A DNA stretch of 64,000 bases from Haematococcus lacustris (taxonomy: Eukaryota > Chlorophyta > Chlorophyceae > Chlamydomonadales > Haematococcaceae). The stretch is from positions 1,386,227 through 1,450,226 of the forward strand of contig JASKMD010000031.1 of assembly GCA_030144725.1 (NCBI GenBank), given 5' to 3'. Below, piece by piece: positions 1 through 11,431 of the stretch (position 1 is the first letter of the stretch; each line of letters starts with the position of its first letter). Below the pieces are notes generated by a model. The model made no database searches and was not told the origin of the DNA. It was given only the letters and a program-made list of their open reading frames with translations. The position numbers and the translations under genes were made by a program.

Positions 1-2990
1 CGGGGGGCAGACTATGGGTGGGCGTGCGTGCATGGTGCCCGTTTCCTTGGCTGAGCAGCAGGCTGGAGCTGGAGGGCAGCAGTGCAGGAGCCAGGCGCTG
101 GGGCCCAGCTTGGCGAGCGGCTGCAAGCAGGCAGGCGGTGGCCCCTGCCCCTGATGCTGGGGCTGTGTCCACCTGTGCCTCAAGCTTGGGCTGCAGCCCA
201 GGCAGCGGGGTGTCACCCAACCTTGCACACCAGTGAAGCACCGCAGCCTGCCTCATAAGCCAAGCGTGGTCTGGCAGCTGCTGCACCGCCTCCTCCACAT
301 CCCGACCCCACGGCTCAGCCAGCTGCTGCTGCACTGCCTGCCAGACCCTCTCCCCCTGTCTGCCTGCCTCGCCCCTGCCCTCGCCCCTCACCTCCCTGCC
401 ATCCTCAGCGCCTGCCATGCCAACACGCAGCCAGGCTTGCAGGTGGCGACGCAGCTGGTGGGTGGCCTCCAGCACCTGGGTGCGGCGCAGCGCTTGCACC
501 AGGCCACGCTCCACAGCCCAGCTGAACTCACAGCACAGGTCGCGCACAGTGTCAGCAGGCAGCTGCTCCAGGGGCATGGCCAGCACCAGGCCAACAGGCC
601 ACCAGCCGCAGCCTTCCAGCTCCAACGCAAACTCAGCGCCCGCAGCCAGGCCAGCCTGCACCACTGACTGTTCCAAGCCAGCCTTGCCTGCTGCTGCTGC
701 CCCTGCTAGGGTGGCTGGGGTGGCGGCTGCAGGTTGGCAAGGTGGTGGGTGCAGCTGGGGCTGGATGAGGGCAGGAGGGTAAGGGGACGCCCCTGGCCTG
801 CTGTGGGCCTGCTGCAGGGCCAGGGGGTCACTGGACAGGCGAAGCACTTGGCGCAGGCGCACCAAGCCGTCCATGCGCACCAGCACCAGGCTGCCTGACA
901 TCACAGCCCCACCAGGCAGGCAGGGAGGGTTGTTGGACAGGGCACCAGGGCCCTCCACAGCCTTTGTCCTTGGCCCTGCCCCTGGCCCCTGCCCGCTGCC
1001 CGCTGTCTCCACTGTTGCAGACCTCTCACTGCTGCTGGTGCTGCTGCCATGTTGCAGGAGGGCCGCCTGCAGCTGCCACAGGAGGAGGGTCAGGGGCTGT
1101 GGGACATACAACAGGGGCAGCAGCTCTGGCACCATGGCCACCTGCCCTGCCACCTGCCCTGCCACCTGCCCTGACTGCTGCTCTGGCCCACAGAATGAAG
1201 TCAGGAAGTCCAGGACCCCAGCATCTGCAGAGGGCAGCCGGGCAGGTTGAGCTGCAGGCGTGGCAGGGGGCATGACAGGGGCGCAGGCTGCCTGGGCAGA
1301 GGGGAGGCTGGTGGGCAGGGCGGGTGCTGCGGCACTCATGCCACTGGCTGCGCTTGCCATTGCTGGCGGTGCCGCTGCACCTTGGCTGCCTGCTGCTGCG
1401 CAGGCAACGCTACCAAGGGAGGTGCAGGGGCCCAGCTGGCTGGCAGGGGAGGCAGTGGGGACGCCCACCCTTTGCTTTGCACTGCTTGCCTCTGTCCTTG
1501 CACCAGCAGCGGCTGCCATCTCACCCCTCCCTGCGTCAATGACATGTGTGAGATCAGCTAGTACGCCGGGATTTGAGCACGCTCGATCCTCCAACCCCTC
1601 CACCATAGGGGGCTCTTCACTGCTGCCCCGCCCCGGCTGACCCTGCTGACCTTGTGGAGAGCGCGCCATCAGGCCTGGCAGCCCACCTTCTCCCCTTGCT
1701 GGCCACTCGCCCTGGTGGCTGGCACAGGGCTGCAGCCCGGCAGTGCCATGCAGGGCGCCAGGGCCTGGCAGCGAGGTGTGAACAGGGGGACAAGCAAGAG
1801 GAGGGTCACCACCTGGCGCCTGGAGAGGCGGTGGGCTGGGCGGCAGGGAGGGCAGTGGCCCAGCGCCTGCATTGACAAGGGGTGCTGACTCAGGCTGTAG
1901 AGGGTCGCCCTGGTGCCCTGCCTGGGCAGGTGGTGGAGCGGTTGAAGCATTTGCTTCTGATGAGGGTTGAAGGGCGGGGTGTGAGTGTGGGGCGAGGTCA
2001 GCGGGAAGTGAAGCATACCCACATCCCTTCTCTTGCTCCTCCTCTTCTTCCTGCTTGACTGCCACAGCAGCCTGAAGCTGGAGGGGGCAGCCGGGCAGAT
2101 CAGGAGGGCTGGAGGGCTCAATGGGTCCCGGAGGCAACATGTGGCCTGCCTCAGGTGGTGGTGGGGAGGCTGCTGGGGAGGGGAGCTGGGGGGAGGCTGA
2201 GGCAATGGGGGTCCAGGCTGCGGGAAGCAGCTGGAGCTCCTCTGATTGCTCTTCTGGTGACCCCTCATGCACCTCCTCCTTCACCTCCTGATGCCGCTGA
2301 CACGCTTGCTGCTCATCCAACTCATCCTGCTCCTGCTGCTCCTGCTGGCCCTGTTGCTGTTGCGCGGCTAGGTGTGTGTGGGGTGACTGGTCATGCACAT
2401 TGGTAGAGCTAGGGGGAGTCATAGGGCAGTCCCCCAGCTGCTGCTCAGTGGGCGGCAGGTGCTGGGTGTCTGATGTGGCTCCCTCATGGGCTGCAGGGTT
2501 ACTGCTCTGCTGCTGCCCCGCAGCCTGCTGCTTGTTAGAGTCATCCCAGTCCTCCTGCCGGGCCCTCTTATGGCGGGGTGCCCCTGGCTGCTCATCTTCA
2601 CTGTCTAGCTGCTGCAAGGAGGCAGGCAACAGGCAGCAACAGCATCAGCAGTAGGAGCAGCAGCAACAGGTCACACACACACACACACACACACACACCT
2701 CCCCTCTCAGGCCTCTGGACACACATGGACCATCCAAATGGAACACAAGTCCAAGCAAACTCAGTATGGGGAGAGTGCTCAAAGTACAACATGTGTGTGG
2801 TCCACAGGGGGGCAGCTGGTAATGGTTCAGTCACCTGACTGCGTGCCCGCAGCCTGCCCGGGGCAGGAGACCCACCCTGACTCCAGCCTCGCTTACCTCA
2901 GCGGCTCCAGGGCTGCTGCCGTGCCCGCACTGCATGGCTTGGGCGCTGACCAGAGAAGGCCGGGCTGGCAGTGGGTTGCGGCCGCCGACA
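1..2990 (-). repeat. Inverted gene duplication, left arm
   Basis: Position x in this arm pairs with position 15580-x on the other strand. The same sum holds at every checkpoint I tested (18 to 2897), so there is no net indel, even across the intron and its CA microsatellite. By eye differences are roughly 1-2 percent. Homology fades abruptly near 2990. Confidence 0.95.
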
Positions 2991-3528
2991 CTGAAGCTTA
3001 GCTCTGCTGAGCTGGTAGAAGGCGAGGACTGAGGCAACTCTGAGGGCGCACGCGGCCCTGTGTGCTGGCCTGGATCCGCTGCTGCTACAAAGTTGCTCGA
3101 TGTCAAGCACACCTCAGCCACAGCTAGCCACTTCTCCACGTGCAGCGCCACACGGGCTTGAGTTTGTTGAAGCTGCAGCAGGGGTGGAGGGCAGGGTGGT
3201 GGGCCACAGGGCACTGGCCGCCGGTGTCATCCGCCAGGGCCACCAAGCTTGGCTGGGCAGCTATGTGTTCAGCCAATTATGATTCCAAACCAATCGTGAA
3301 ACTCACCCTCGCCATGGCCATCTCTAGCACATTGTCCGAACAGCCTGACTGCTTGAGCTCTTCTGCGAGTGCCTCTGCCGCCACCTGCCAGTCGATGCCT
3401 ACTCCTGTGGAGTTTGGGAAATTCAGGGTGCACTGCTGGACAGCAAGCCTCCTTTGCTCGGGAGAGGTCAGGATAGCAACATCCGACCCAAAGGCAGATT
3501 CTGCGAGATAGTCGAATCTCAGCTGCAT
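1..3528 (-). CDS. Uncharacterised large nuclear-type protein, left copy (5' part; runs off the window)
   Basis: I do not recognise the family. Three exons join in frame: 3528-3307 (74 codons from an ATG, starting MQLRFDYLAESAFG), 3172-2897 (92 codons) and 2611 to position 1. Both introns have GTGAG/GTAAG donors and CAG acceptors. The last exon is the mirror image of the big exon of the right copy (12969-17501), and I see no stop before the window edge, so the frame appears open. The encoded protein is rich in Ser, Pro, Ala and Gln, with a basic cluster HKRARQEDWDD near the start of exon 3 that could be a nuclear localisation signal. Directly upstream of the ATG lies dispersed-repeat sequence (3671-4085), so the promoter may be repeat-derived. 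This copy has the intact 5' exons that the right copy lacks; its 3' end is outside the window. Function is unknown. Confidence 0.7.
2672..2698. repeat. (CA)n microsatellite in intron
   Basis: Thirteen to fourteen CA units in the second intron of the left copy; the same length appears as (GT)n at 12882-12908 in the right copy. Equal length at a normally unstable tract points to a recent duplication or conversion. Confidence 0.95.
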
Positions 3529-3670
3529 GCAGTTCTGCAACGTCTTGTGTGTCAGCGTCAATGATGTTCTGGGTCCGCTCGCGCATCGCGATATGTGCCG
3601 ATACTTTTGAGCTTTAGGCATACGCAGCTGCTGCTCTGATCTAAGCTGCTTATCGCTAGAGCGCCGATCG

Positions 3671-4085
3671 TCACTTCAGTAGCCCATTCCTCTGTTTGGT
3701 TGGTTGCATTACTAGGTAGCGTAGGCTAAGTAGGCCTTGCACGCTATGCTGGGTGCATGACTGGCGATGGCTGACTTGTGATAAGTTCGTGATGTCGATT
3801 GTTTCTTGTGAAAGCATTGCTATGTGTGCATGGGGTTGGAAATCTTCATGCAAATACTCATTCAATACTGCACCGTTTTCGTTAGCGTTTATTGCATTGG
3901 CAGCTGCGAATAACTGCGCGTCTCCTGGCAAGCGGTGCTTTAACACTTGCGAGTGAGGTCATGCCGCGGACTGCTCACCATCAATTGCATTAGTGGTATG
4001 TAGCGGCATCAGTGGCAGAACTGCGCCGGCTATCGAGCAGGAAGTACAATCAATGTTCAGCCCGCCAGGCTCGCTCCGCGAGTCA
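3671..4085 (-). repeat. Dispersed repeat with a coding-like fragment
   Basis: Read on the minus strand, the stretch encodes a run containing NEYLHEDFQPH. A diverged relative (CEYLHEDYQPH) lies on the plus strand at about 5590-5680. The end at 3715-3810 is similar to 19250-19350. The part 3960-4085 is an inverted, diverged relative of 5395-5510. I read this as part of a mobile or satellite-like repeat family; no transposase motif is visible. Confidence 0.5.
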
Positions 4086-4086
4086 G

Positions 4087-5088
4087 GTGTCCCCAACTAA
4101 CAGAAAATGACAGGAAACTTACCCCTGGTAATCAAAACGACGCCGCGTCTCAGCCACGTGGTATCTATTTATGTTGCGCACATTCCTGGATAGAGGACTC
4201 TTTCAGCTATGCGGTGCAGCTTGTATCATTAAATACTGTGCAGTGTGCTGGGTGCTATGGCGGCTCAAATCTTCACTTTCAAATCCATGCACTTTTTGCT
4301 CATGCGGGCCTCGCCGCTAGAGACCGCCGCGACCGACGTGGCCCAGGAGCACCTGCACATAGTGAGGGACAGTCGCCGCAGTCAAAACGGTTCACATGGC
4401 ATGCCAAACCGATGTAACAGCGCCACTCCACCCATGCTGCGATGCTTGACCCCTTCGTGAGCAGTAGTGTTGGCCTGGCCACTCTGCAATGCCTCACAAG
4501 GTGTGTATGCCATTGCTATGTTACCTTCCTCGACATGTTGGGTCCGATCCCTCCCGCCCGCCCCCCGCTTGCGTGTCGAGCTCGTGTTCAGCTCCGCTGT
4601 GGCCCCCTGCTGCTCAGATGGAGGGGTGAGCATGCCAGGGGCGGCACCAGCACCAGCTGCTAGCTGCTGCCAGGGGGGGGCAGCAGGAGGGGTGGGCAGC
4701 CCAGGAGCGGCACCAGCACCAGCTGCCAGCTGCTGCCCGGGGGGGGCAGCAGGAGGGGTGGGCAGCCCAGGGGCGGCACCAGCACCAGCTGCCAGCTGCT
4801 GCCAGGGGGGGGCAGCAGGAGGGGTGGGCAGCCCAGGGGTGGGAAGGGGTGGGAGGGGGTGGGAAGGGGTGGGAGGGGGTGGGAAGGGGTGGGAAGGGGT
4901 GGGAAGGGGTGGGAAGGGGTGGGAAGGGGTGGGAGGGGGTGGGAAGGGGTGGGAGGGGTGGGCAGCCCAGGGGTGGGAAGGGGTGGGAGGGGGTGGGAAG
5001 GGTTGGCGGGGCAGTGAGGGGGCAGTGAGGGGGTGGGAGGGGCTGGGAGGCTTCTGCGGGGGCTGGGAGGTGGTGGGGCTGCAAGGGG
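4087..5088 (-). mobile_element. Coiled-coil element, copy I (truncated)
   Basis: Starts with the family end CCCCAACTAACAG and runs to a G-rich tandem (4845-5040) closing with CTTCTGCGGGGGCTGGGAGG, the same end as copy III near 55705. The minus strand keeps an open frame (5131-4382) for the C-terminal third of the element protein: the repeated PPAAPPWQQLAAGAGAAP blocks, then TSSTRKR...GRDRTQHVEEGN. The N-terminal and coiled-coil part is missing. It interrupts the inverted repeat 3960-4085/5395-5510. Confidence 0.7.
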
Positions 5089-5119
5089 GCAGGGTCGGAC
5101 TAGTCAATTCTGCAAGGCA

Positions 5120-5920
5120 GAGTCGGGTCACGCCAAAGGGTGAGGAGGCGGGCCTGGTTGATGGATTGCCGTGCTTTCTATTCCAGCAGCTGTGTCGTAG
5201 AGTTACAAACAGAGTAATGACTCGAAATTCTATTAACTCAGAGTGGTCAGCTCACAACATGCCGATTTGTGCAAGGGGGTCCCTTTTTCTGTGTGGATGG
5301 CTAGAGAAACCTCTACCCATTCGCACCTCGCTGCAATGTCGAGTCATTACTAGCCCCGCGATGGCCCTCCAACACCGCCTGCACCAACAAAAGGCTCGTG
5401 GAGCGAGCCTGGCGGGCTGTGCTGTGATTGTACTTCCGGCTGGATGCCAGGCGGAGTTCCCTCATTGGTGCCATTACTCACCACTAGAACAATCGATAGT
5501 GAGCAGCTGAGGTGTGTTCGCGCTCGCTTGCGCCGGCATTGACTCTAATGCAAGGATTAACGCGCCGCTGGCCAGTAGATGCGGAGTAATTGGCAGGTGC
5601 CAATGCAACAAACGCTACCGGAATCGGTGCACTCTGGTGCGAGTACTTGCATGAAGATTACCAACCCCATGTTGGGGACTCCTGACCGCGAGCCTTTCAT
5701 TGGTGCAGGCGGTGTCGGAGGACCGTCGTTGGGCAAGTTGACACGCGACATTGCAACGAGGTGCGAGAATGTGCGTTTCTCTCTAGCCAGCCATACAGAA
5801 AAAGCCAGCCATACAGACCCCCTTGCACAAACCGGCTTGTTGTGAGCCGACCACTGTGACTTTCCAAAGTTTGCCGTGTCAACTTTGTCCCTAACTCAAC
5901 GTCACAGCTGCTGGAGAAGA
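5120..5920. repeat. Palindromic repeat cluster
   Basis: The stretch 5170-5400 is repeated in inverted orientation at 5685-5920 (shared blocks include the reverse-complement pair around GGTGCAGGCGGTGT at 5370-5400 and 5700). Further out, 5395-5510 is an inverted relative of 3960-4085. At least three diverged copies of one repeat are therefore packed here, one of them split by the coiled-coil element at 4087-5088. No convincing gene. Confidence 0.6.
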
Positions 5921-5984
5921 GAGCACGTCATTTCATTATGTAGGCCTGTGGGAACATACTTTGGCGTAACCTAACTTTGCCTTG

Positions 5985-7046
5985 CAGCCCTGGCAGCCCT
6001 GGCAGCCCCACCCCCTCCCAGCCCCAGCCCCACCCCCTCCCACCCCCTCCCACCCCCTCCCAGCCCCAGCCCCACCGTCCCACCCCCTCCCAGCCCCAGC
6101 CCCACCCCTCCCACCCCCTCCCAGCCCCTCCCAGCCCCAGCCCCGCCCCTCCAGCCCCTCCCAGCCCCTCCCAGCCCCAGCCTAGAAGCACAGCTGCGCA
6201 AGTGCATCCCCTATGGTTCGCAGCCGATGGCGTGCTAAGTACGTAGCACAACTGAAATCACCTAGGGCTGCTTATCTACACAGTCCCAGTGGCTTGATAG
6301 CAACAGCAAGGAAGGCTGAGGCTATCGCTAAGGAGGTGCAGGCCGAGAAGGTGCAGACCCTCCTGCTGCCCCCCCCCCCTGGCAGCAGCTGGCAGCTGGC
6401 GCTGGTGCCGCCCCTGGGCTGCCCACCCCTCCTGCTGCCCCCCCCTGGCAGCAGCTGGCAGCTGGTGCTAGTGCATCCCCTGGCAAGCTCACCCCTCCAT
6501 CTGAGCAGCAGGGGGCCAAAGCGGAGCTGGACACGAGCTGGACACGCAAGTGGGGGGCGCGCGGGAGGGATCGGACCCAACATGTCGAGCAAGGTAACAT
6601 AGAAATGGCCTACACACCTTGTGAGGCATTGCCAACAGCGAGTGGCCAGGCCAACAGTACTGCTCACGAAGGGGTCAAGCATCGCAGCAGCCTTGCATAT
6701 TTCCGAGCATGGGTGGAGGTTACATCGGTTTGGCATCCCATGTCAACCGTTTTGACTGCGGCGACTGTCCCTCACTATGTGCAGGTGCTTTTGGGCCACG
6801 TCGGTTGCGGCGGTCTCTCGCGGCGAGGCCCGCATGAGCATAATGTGCATGGATTTGAATGTGGATACTTGATCCGCCAGTGCACAGTATTTAATGATAC
6901 ATGTTGCACCGCGTAGCTGACGGAGTCATCTATCCAGTAATGTGCAATGCATAAATAGAAACAACGCGGCTGAGACGCTGCGTCGTTTTGATTACCAGGG
7001 GTCGGTTTCCTATCATTTCCTGTCATTTCTGTTAGTTGGGGTCGCC
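5985..7046 (+). mobile_element. Coiled-coil element, copy II (internal deletion)
   Basis: Opposite orientation to copies I and III. The plus strand begins with a C-rich tandem (5990-6185), then encodes SPRAAYLHSPSG...ATARKAEAIAKEVQAE (6245-6345), matching the N-terminus of the copy III protein. It jumps directly to the C-terminal PPAAPPW-type blocks in another frame. The coiled-coil middle is gone. The far end (7030-7046) is the inverted family terminus CAACTAACAGAA. It looks like a non-autonomous deletion derivative. Confidence 0.75.
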
Positions 7047-7160
7047 TCACTGAGGGTCTCTTCGCCATTTTGTGTCTATCGGCGTTGCCAGGAAAGCTAC
7101 ATTTACGCACCAGGGGTATTCTACTGGATCCACCACTAGAGTGTGCGTTCTGGGATGGTT

Positions 7161-7718
7161 GCTTTGCTTTGCTTTGCTGTGCTTTGCTGTGCTTTGCTTT
7201 GCTGTGCTGTGCTGTGCTGTGCGGGGCTGTGCTGTGCTGTGCTGTGCTGTGCTGTGCTGTGCGGGGCGGGGCGGGGCGGGGCGGGGCGGGGCGGGGCGGG
7301 GCGGGGCGGGGCGGGGCGGGGCGGGGCGGGGCGGGGCGGGGCGGGGCGGGGCGGGGCGGGGCGGGGCGGGGCGGGGCGGGGCGGGGCGGGGCGGGGCGGG
7401 GCGGGGCGGGGCGGGGCGGGGCGGGGCGGGGCGGGGCGGGGCGGGGCGGGGCGGGGCGGGGCGGGGCGGGGCGGGGCGGGGCGGGGCGGGGCGGGGCGGG
7501 GCGGGGCGGGGCGGGGCGGGGCGGGGCGGGGCGGGGCGGGGCGGGGCGGGGCGGGGCGGGGCGGGGCGGGGCGGGGCGGGGCGGGGCGGGGCGGGGCGGG
7601 GCGGGGCGGGGCGGGGCGGGGCGGGGCGGGGCGGGGCGGGGCGGGGCGGGGCGGGGCGGGGCGGGGCGGGGCGGGGCGGGGCGGGGCGGGGCGGGGCGGG
7701 GCGGGGCGGGGCGGGGCG
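7161..7718. repeat. Pentanucleotide array GCTTT/GCTGT grading into (GCGGG)n
   Basis: 558 bp in an unbroken 5-base register. The first 100 bp are GCTTT and GCTGT units with a single GCGGG at 7221, then about 91 perfect GCGGG units (7261-7718). The plus strand is strongly G-quadruplex-prone. All long Gly/Arg/Ala-repeat frames over it are artefacts of the repeat. Confidence 0.98.
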
Positions 7719-8655
7719 TTAGCAATAGCAGCGGTGACAACAACAGCAGCGACGATAGCAGTGCCAGTAGCGAGGGGTGGGTAGTAGGCAAGTTATCAGC
7801 CGGGGTAGCTGTTGGGGTGGTTGGCCAGGCTTGGGCAGCAGCTGGGGTGGCTGGCCGCACCAGGTGAGCTGCCGGTGTTGCTGGCAAAATTGGGGCAGCA
7901 GCTCGGGAGGCTGGCCGCACCAAGTCAGCTACTGGGGTGTTTGCCTTGGCCAAGGCTGCCGCATGGCTGACTGGTGGTGGTGTTATGAGGCTGGGTTGAA
8001 CTCCCTGACAGACTGAGACAACCTAAGACGTTGTCCTAGTTTGTGCCAGAGATCAGAAAACACCACTATATTGATCACGATAATTTCCCGCTACACCAGA
8101 GTTGCATCCCTTGAGCTAAGCGCCCACAGTTTACAGGCACAACGGCAGGTTACATTACTGCATTGCGTTGTGTACAGGCCTACAGCCTTGGTCTTTACGT
8201 AATCATTTGCTTACTGCTATCGTTCTATTACGGCCTCAGCTCCCCTTGCTTTTAACCTGATGGTTCTACCCCTTCCCAACAGTATGTGTCGGCCGAGCTG
8301 CTCTCTTTTGGGCTTGTAATATATGACAATGCTGGGCAGGGCCGCTGTGGACTCGAGTCCTTGTGGCATGGGTTGACATTATGAGGCACAGCGGTACATG
8401 TGTGGTGCCATGCATATGCATGTTGTGTGTGCTTGGCTTACGTAATTATGCATAACAAGGGGATCATGTATGGCTAATGCAACCGGTGCCGGTTCGCACT
8501 TTGCAGGGAGCGAGTTTTGTGCGTAAACTTATGTTTCATGGTGTGTTGACACTTGTGGAGCAGCGGCAGAACCAGCTGGCAACAAGGGTGTTGCAAAGCA
8601 TCGAGCAGAACCTCCTACCCATTGAATCGCCCATGTGCCGCTAGCCTGAGCTTTA
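7719..8655. other. No gene recognised
   Basis: A CAG/GGT-rich stretch (7725-8000) containing three imperfect copies of a GGGTWGCTGKYGGGG-type motif, followed by AT-richer unique sequence. I see no coding signal or RNA gene. Confidence 0.5.
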
Positions 8656-8659
8656 CGCA

Positions 8660-10790
8660 GTGGGTCAGCACTTCGTCCATGTTCATTTAGATTGTCATGC
8701 TATTGTTGTCGTGGACCTCAACAAAGGATTTATGCAACACTACACGCCCAGCAGCGTACTAGACCCTCTCATGGGTGACGATGCCGCTGCAGCAGCAGCA
8801 GAGTTGCTGCCTCTCATCACACCCCGTCTCTCCTTCTCTCTGCGTTTGTGTGAAGTCGCGTTGGTAGGAGAAGCTGCGCGGCACTTCAGAGTGCTTCGCA
8901 CACTACATAACAGAGCTCCCCCTCATTGCATTACCTCATTTCCCAACTGGCAGCCCTCACCCGTCCGCCCAGCCTCATCAGCACAAGGCAGGGGTGGTGC
9001 CGCACCTGTGCGCCCAGCCCAATCAACACTAAGCGGGGTTAGGGTTAGGGTTAGGGTTGGGTTAGGGTTAGCTGCTACACCTCACCATTTAGCCCCATCA
9101 GCAAATGGAAGGTGAACTTACATTCCATGACGAACACAATAGTACAACCATTTGCAACTCTACATCTTCGCCATCTCAACATTTTTGCCATCTGCCATCT
9201 TTGCATGCATGCGTGTCATGCACACATGTAATAAGCATGCAACACATGCAACTATGTGAGCGTTGCATGTGTTCACAGTGTGCTAACCAAGGCCGGTGCC
9301 AACCTGTCCTCACAACTCCATCAGAGGTTTTGGCCTCAAATAACCCCCACCCCACCCTCTACCCTTCACCACCTCCCAAATCCTTAACACGCTCTTGTGC
9401 CCCGACACCAGCCCTGTTCATCCCTGGCCTACGTGTGGGCGTACTGAAGCGGGAGGTCACCAGGCTCAAAAAGCAGCTTGCCAGGACGAAAGCCATGCGG
9501 TTATCGCCTGTGGCCAGACTCGCCCTTGCCCACGTGCGCAACTAGATTTTTGCGTTCAGCGGGGCTAATGGGTGAGGGGCGTTGGGCAGGAGGGGACCCC
9601 TGGCAAGGATCATGAGCCCCATACGCGCGGTCAGGTTGTGCACCTTGAGGAACCTCGAAAGGGTGCTGGCCCAAGAGGGAGGTTTGACTATGCACATTAC
9701 CTGAGAGCCCTCGAGATGCAGGTCGACACCGGGCTGTCCTTTGGCGCAATCCCGAAGGCCTTGAAGGGCAGCTTTGCCGTCATGGCACCTGGGCAGCAGC
9801 TGGATGTGTCCATCCCATTCGCAAGGAGTTACGGCAGGGCTTCTGAGGAGATTGTCTTGACAGTCACCAAAGGCCAAGCATGTGAGTGAGAAAACCACGA
9901 CAATTGCAAGATTACACATGAAATGGTATGCTTATGCTTTGTGGGTGCAGGTGAGGCCCGATGCACTGGCTACTGCGCCCTTGCATGGGATGGCAAAGCA
10001 CGGAGTGGGCAGGAGCTGCTTGTACTGAGATGTCATGTGGCCAAGATTCCATCAAATGTGCCCCCCTGCGCTCAGCCTCCAGCCCCCTCCACCCAGCCGG
10101 CTGCTGCACCCCACCCAACTCAGCCTCCTACCCAGCCACCCCAGGCCTCACCTCCTGCTGCAGCCCATGGTACGGACGCGCTTCGTTCTCATATTGCATC
10201 TGTTGTCCTTGCTCGTGCACCAAGGAGGACCCATGCTTGCATCACAGCTGCTGCTCGAACTCGTTATGCAGCCATGGTCCACCCCCCTGCCCCTGCTGTT
10301 ACAATGGCTTCTGTTCCAATGGCTGCCCCTGCGGCTCCAATGCCTGCCCCTGCTGCTCCAATGCCTACTGCTCCAATGGCTGCCACTGTTGCTCCAATGG
10401 CTGCTGCTCCAATGGCTACTCCAATGGCTCCAATAGTTGCTGCTGATTTAATGGACTTCACAGTGGGATGCTTCCACCCTCAAGCACAAGATTCCTATCA
10501 TGAAGCAATGGCAATTAAATCACATATGGAGAAAGTGGGGTTATGGGATGTGAAGGTGCAATTTGTCACGGCCGCATGTCATTGTCACGGACTACATGTC
10601 ATGGGCGCAAGCGGGCAAGAGCAGGCACTTTTGTGAATGGCATTCCCGGCATCAGCAGGAGTTGCATCTCCTTGATCATGTACGCACACAGCCAGAGGCA
10701 GGGCAGAAGCAACATCATCCAATCCATGAGGTCTTTCAGGTTGGCCATCCGTCGTTACTATACTCCATCGTTACTATACTGAGCGCATGA
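8660..10790 (+). other. Exon-like cluster, possible decayed gene or mobile element
   Basis: Not recognised. Several open stretches follow one another on the plus strand. At 8660-8945 there is a frame with VALVGEAARHFRVLRTLHNR. At 9105-9543 a frame has a Cys-rich patch (about 9215-9305) and a basic stretch LKREVTRLKKQLARTKA. At about 9660-9881 there is an exon-like frame (GRFDYAHYLRALEMQ) ending at a GTGAGT donor. It is followed from 9951, after a CAG acceptor, by an in-phase frame (CEARCTGYCALAWDG). After a Pro/Ala/Met-rich linker comes HEAMAIKSHMEKVGLWDVK (10500-10560). Frame changes near 10580 suggest decay. The Cys patch and the basic helix would suit a transposon protein, but I see no catalytic motif. 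Confidence 0.35.
9037..9071 (+). repeat. Short interstitial telomere-like tract
   Basis: Five TTAGGG-type units with one GTTGGG interruption, inside the exon-like cluster. Too short and too internal to mark a chromosome end. Confidence 0.85.
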
Positions 10791-10999
10791 GCTTCATGGC
10801 AAAGATGCCATATAGCTTTGCCTAGTTGGGCGATACTGATGAAGTGGCACATCGGCATGCAGCAAAGTTGGCTTTTGACCAACTTCCCCAAAACGCAACC
10901 GCATCCCGTGTTCAATTGTTGGTAAAAGCAATAAATATTGAGATGGATAAGAGCATATAGAGCAACACATATTGAGATGGATAAGAAAGGATAGGTTGA

Positions 11000-11431
11000 A
11001 TGGCTGACACTCAGTCCTCAGTCCTTGTGGCGGTTGTTCTCTTTGCTTGCACTTCACAGCTGCTACCAGCTGCTACCAGAGGTGCCGACACCCCCGCCCC
11101 CTCTCATGCACCTAAGGCTGCAACACAAGCTGGCAGTGCGCACAAGCTACAAGAGCAGCATAGAGGAGAGAAGCAAGTGGCAGCGGAGCTGTCCATTACC
11201 ATGAAGTTTGCGTCAGCAGAGACACGTCAACAGTGCCGGGCTACAGCCATGGAGCAACAAATGGCTGCAAAGGAGCGAGCAGACAATCAGGAAGATGGCA
11301 AAGCATCAACTCCAAGCCATAGCCTCATACCATTCTACGATACAGCCATCGCCAAAAAAACACTGAAGCTCAGCCTAGATCATTTGAGGCAGTTGTCACA
11401 AGACAATTGGTGGGTTGATTTATGCACTTGA
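11000..11431 (+). CDS. Hypothetical 143-residue ORF
   Basis: An ATG-initiated frame of 144 codons including the stop. The N-terminus (MADTQSSVLVAVVLFACTSQ) resembles a short signal peptide or membrane anchor. The middle is Ala/Gln/Glu-rich and probably helical; the C-terminus ends DHLRQLSQDNWWVDLCT. It stands alone, between the exon-like cluster and non-coding sequence, with no splice partner that I can see. It may be chance or part of a decayed element. Confidence 0.3.
   Translation: MADTQSSVLVAVVLFACTSQLLPAATRGADTPAPSHAPKAATQAGSAHKLQEQHRGEKQVAAELSITMKFASAETRQQCRATAMEQQMAAKERADNQEDGKASTPSHSLIPFYDTAIAKKTLKLSLDHLRQLSQDNWWVDLCT

Noticed and set aside
7070..7867. Long Gly/Ala/Arg and Pro/Ala repeat frames on both strands (also 26405-27064)
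   Set aside because: They are the pentamer array read in all frames; a 5-base repeat without stops is open everywhere.
9037..9071. Telomere end
   Set aside because: Only a few TTAGGG-like units with genes on both sides.
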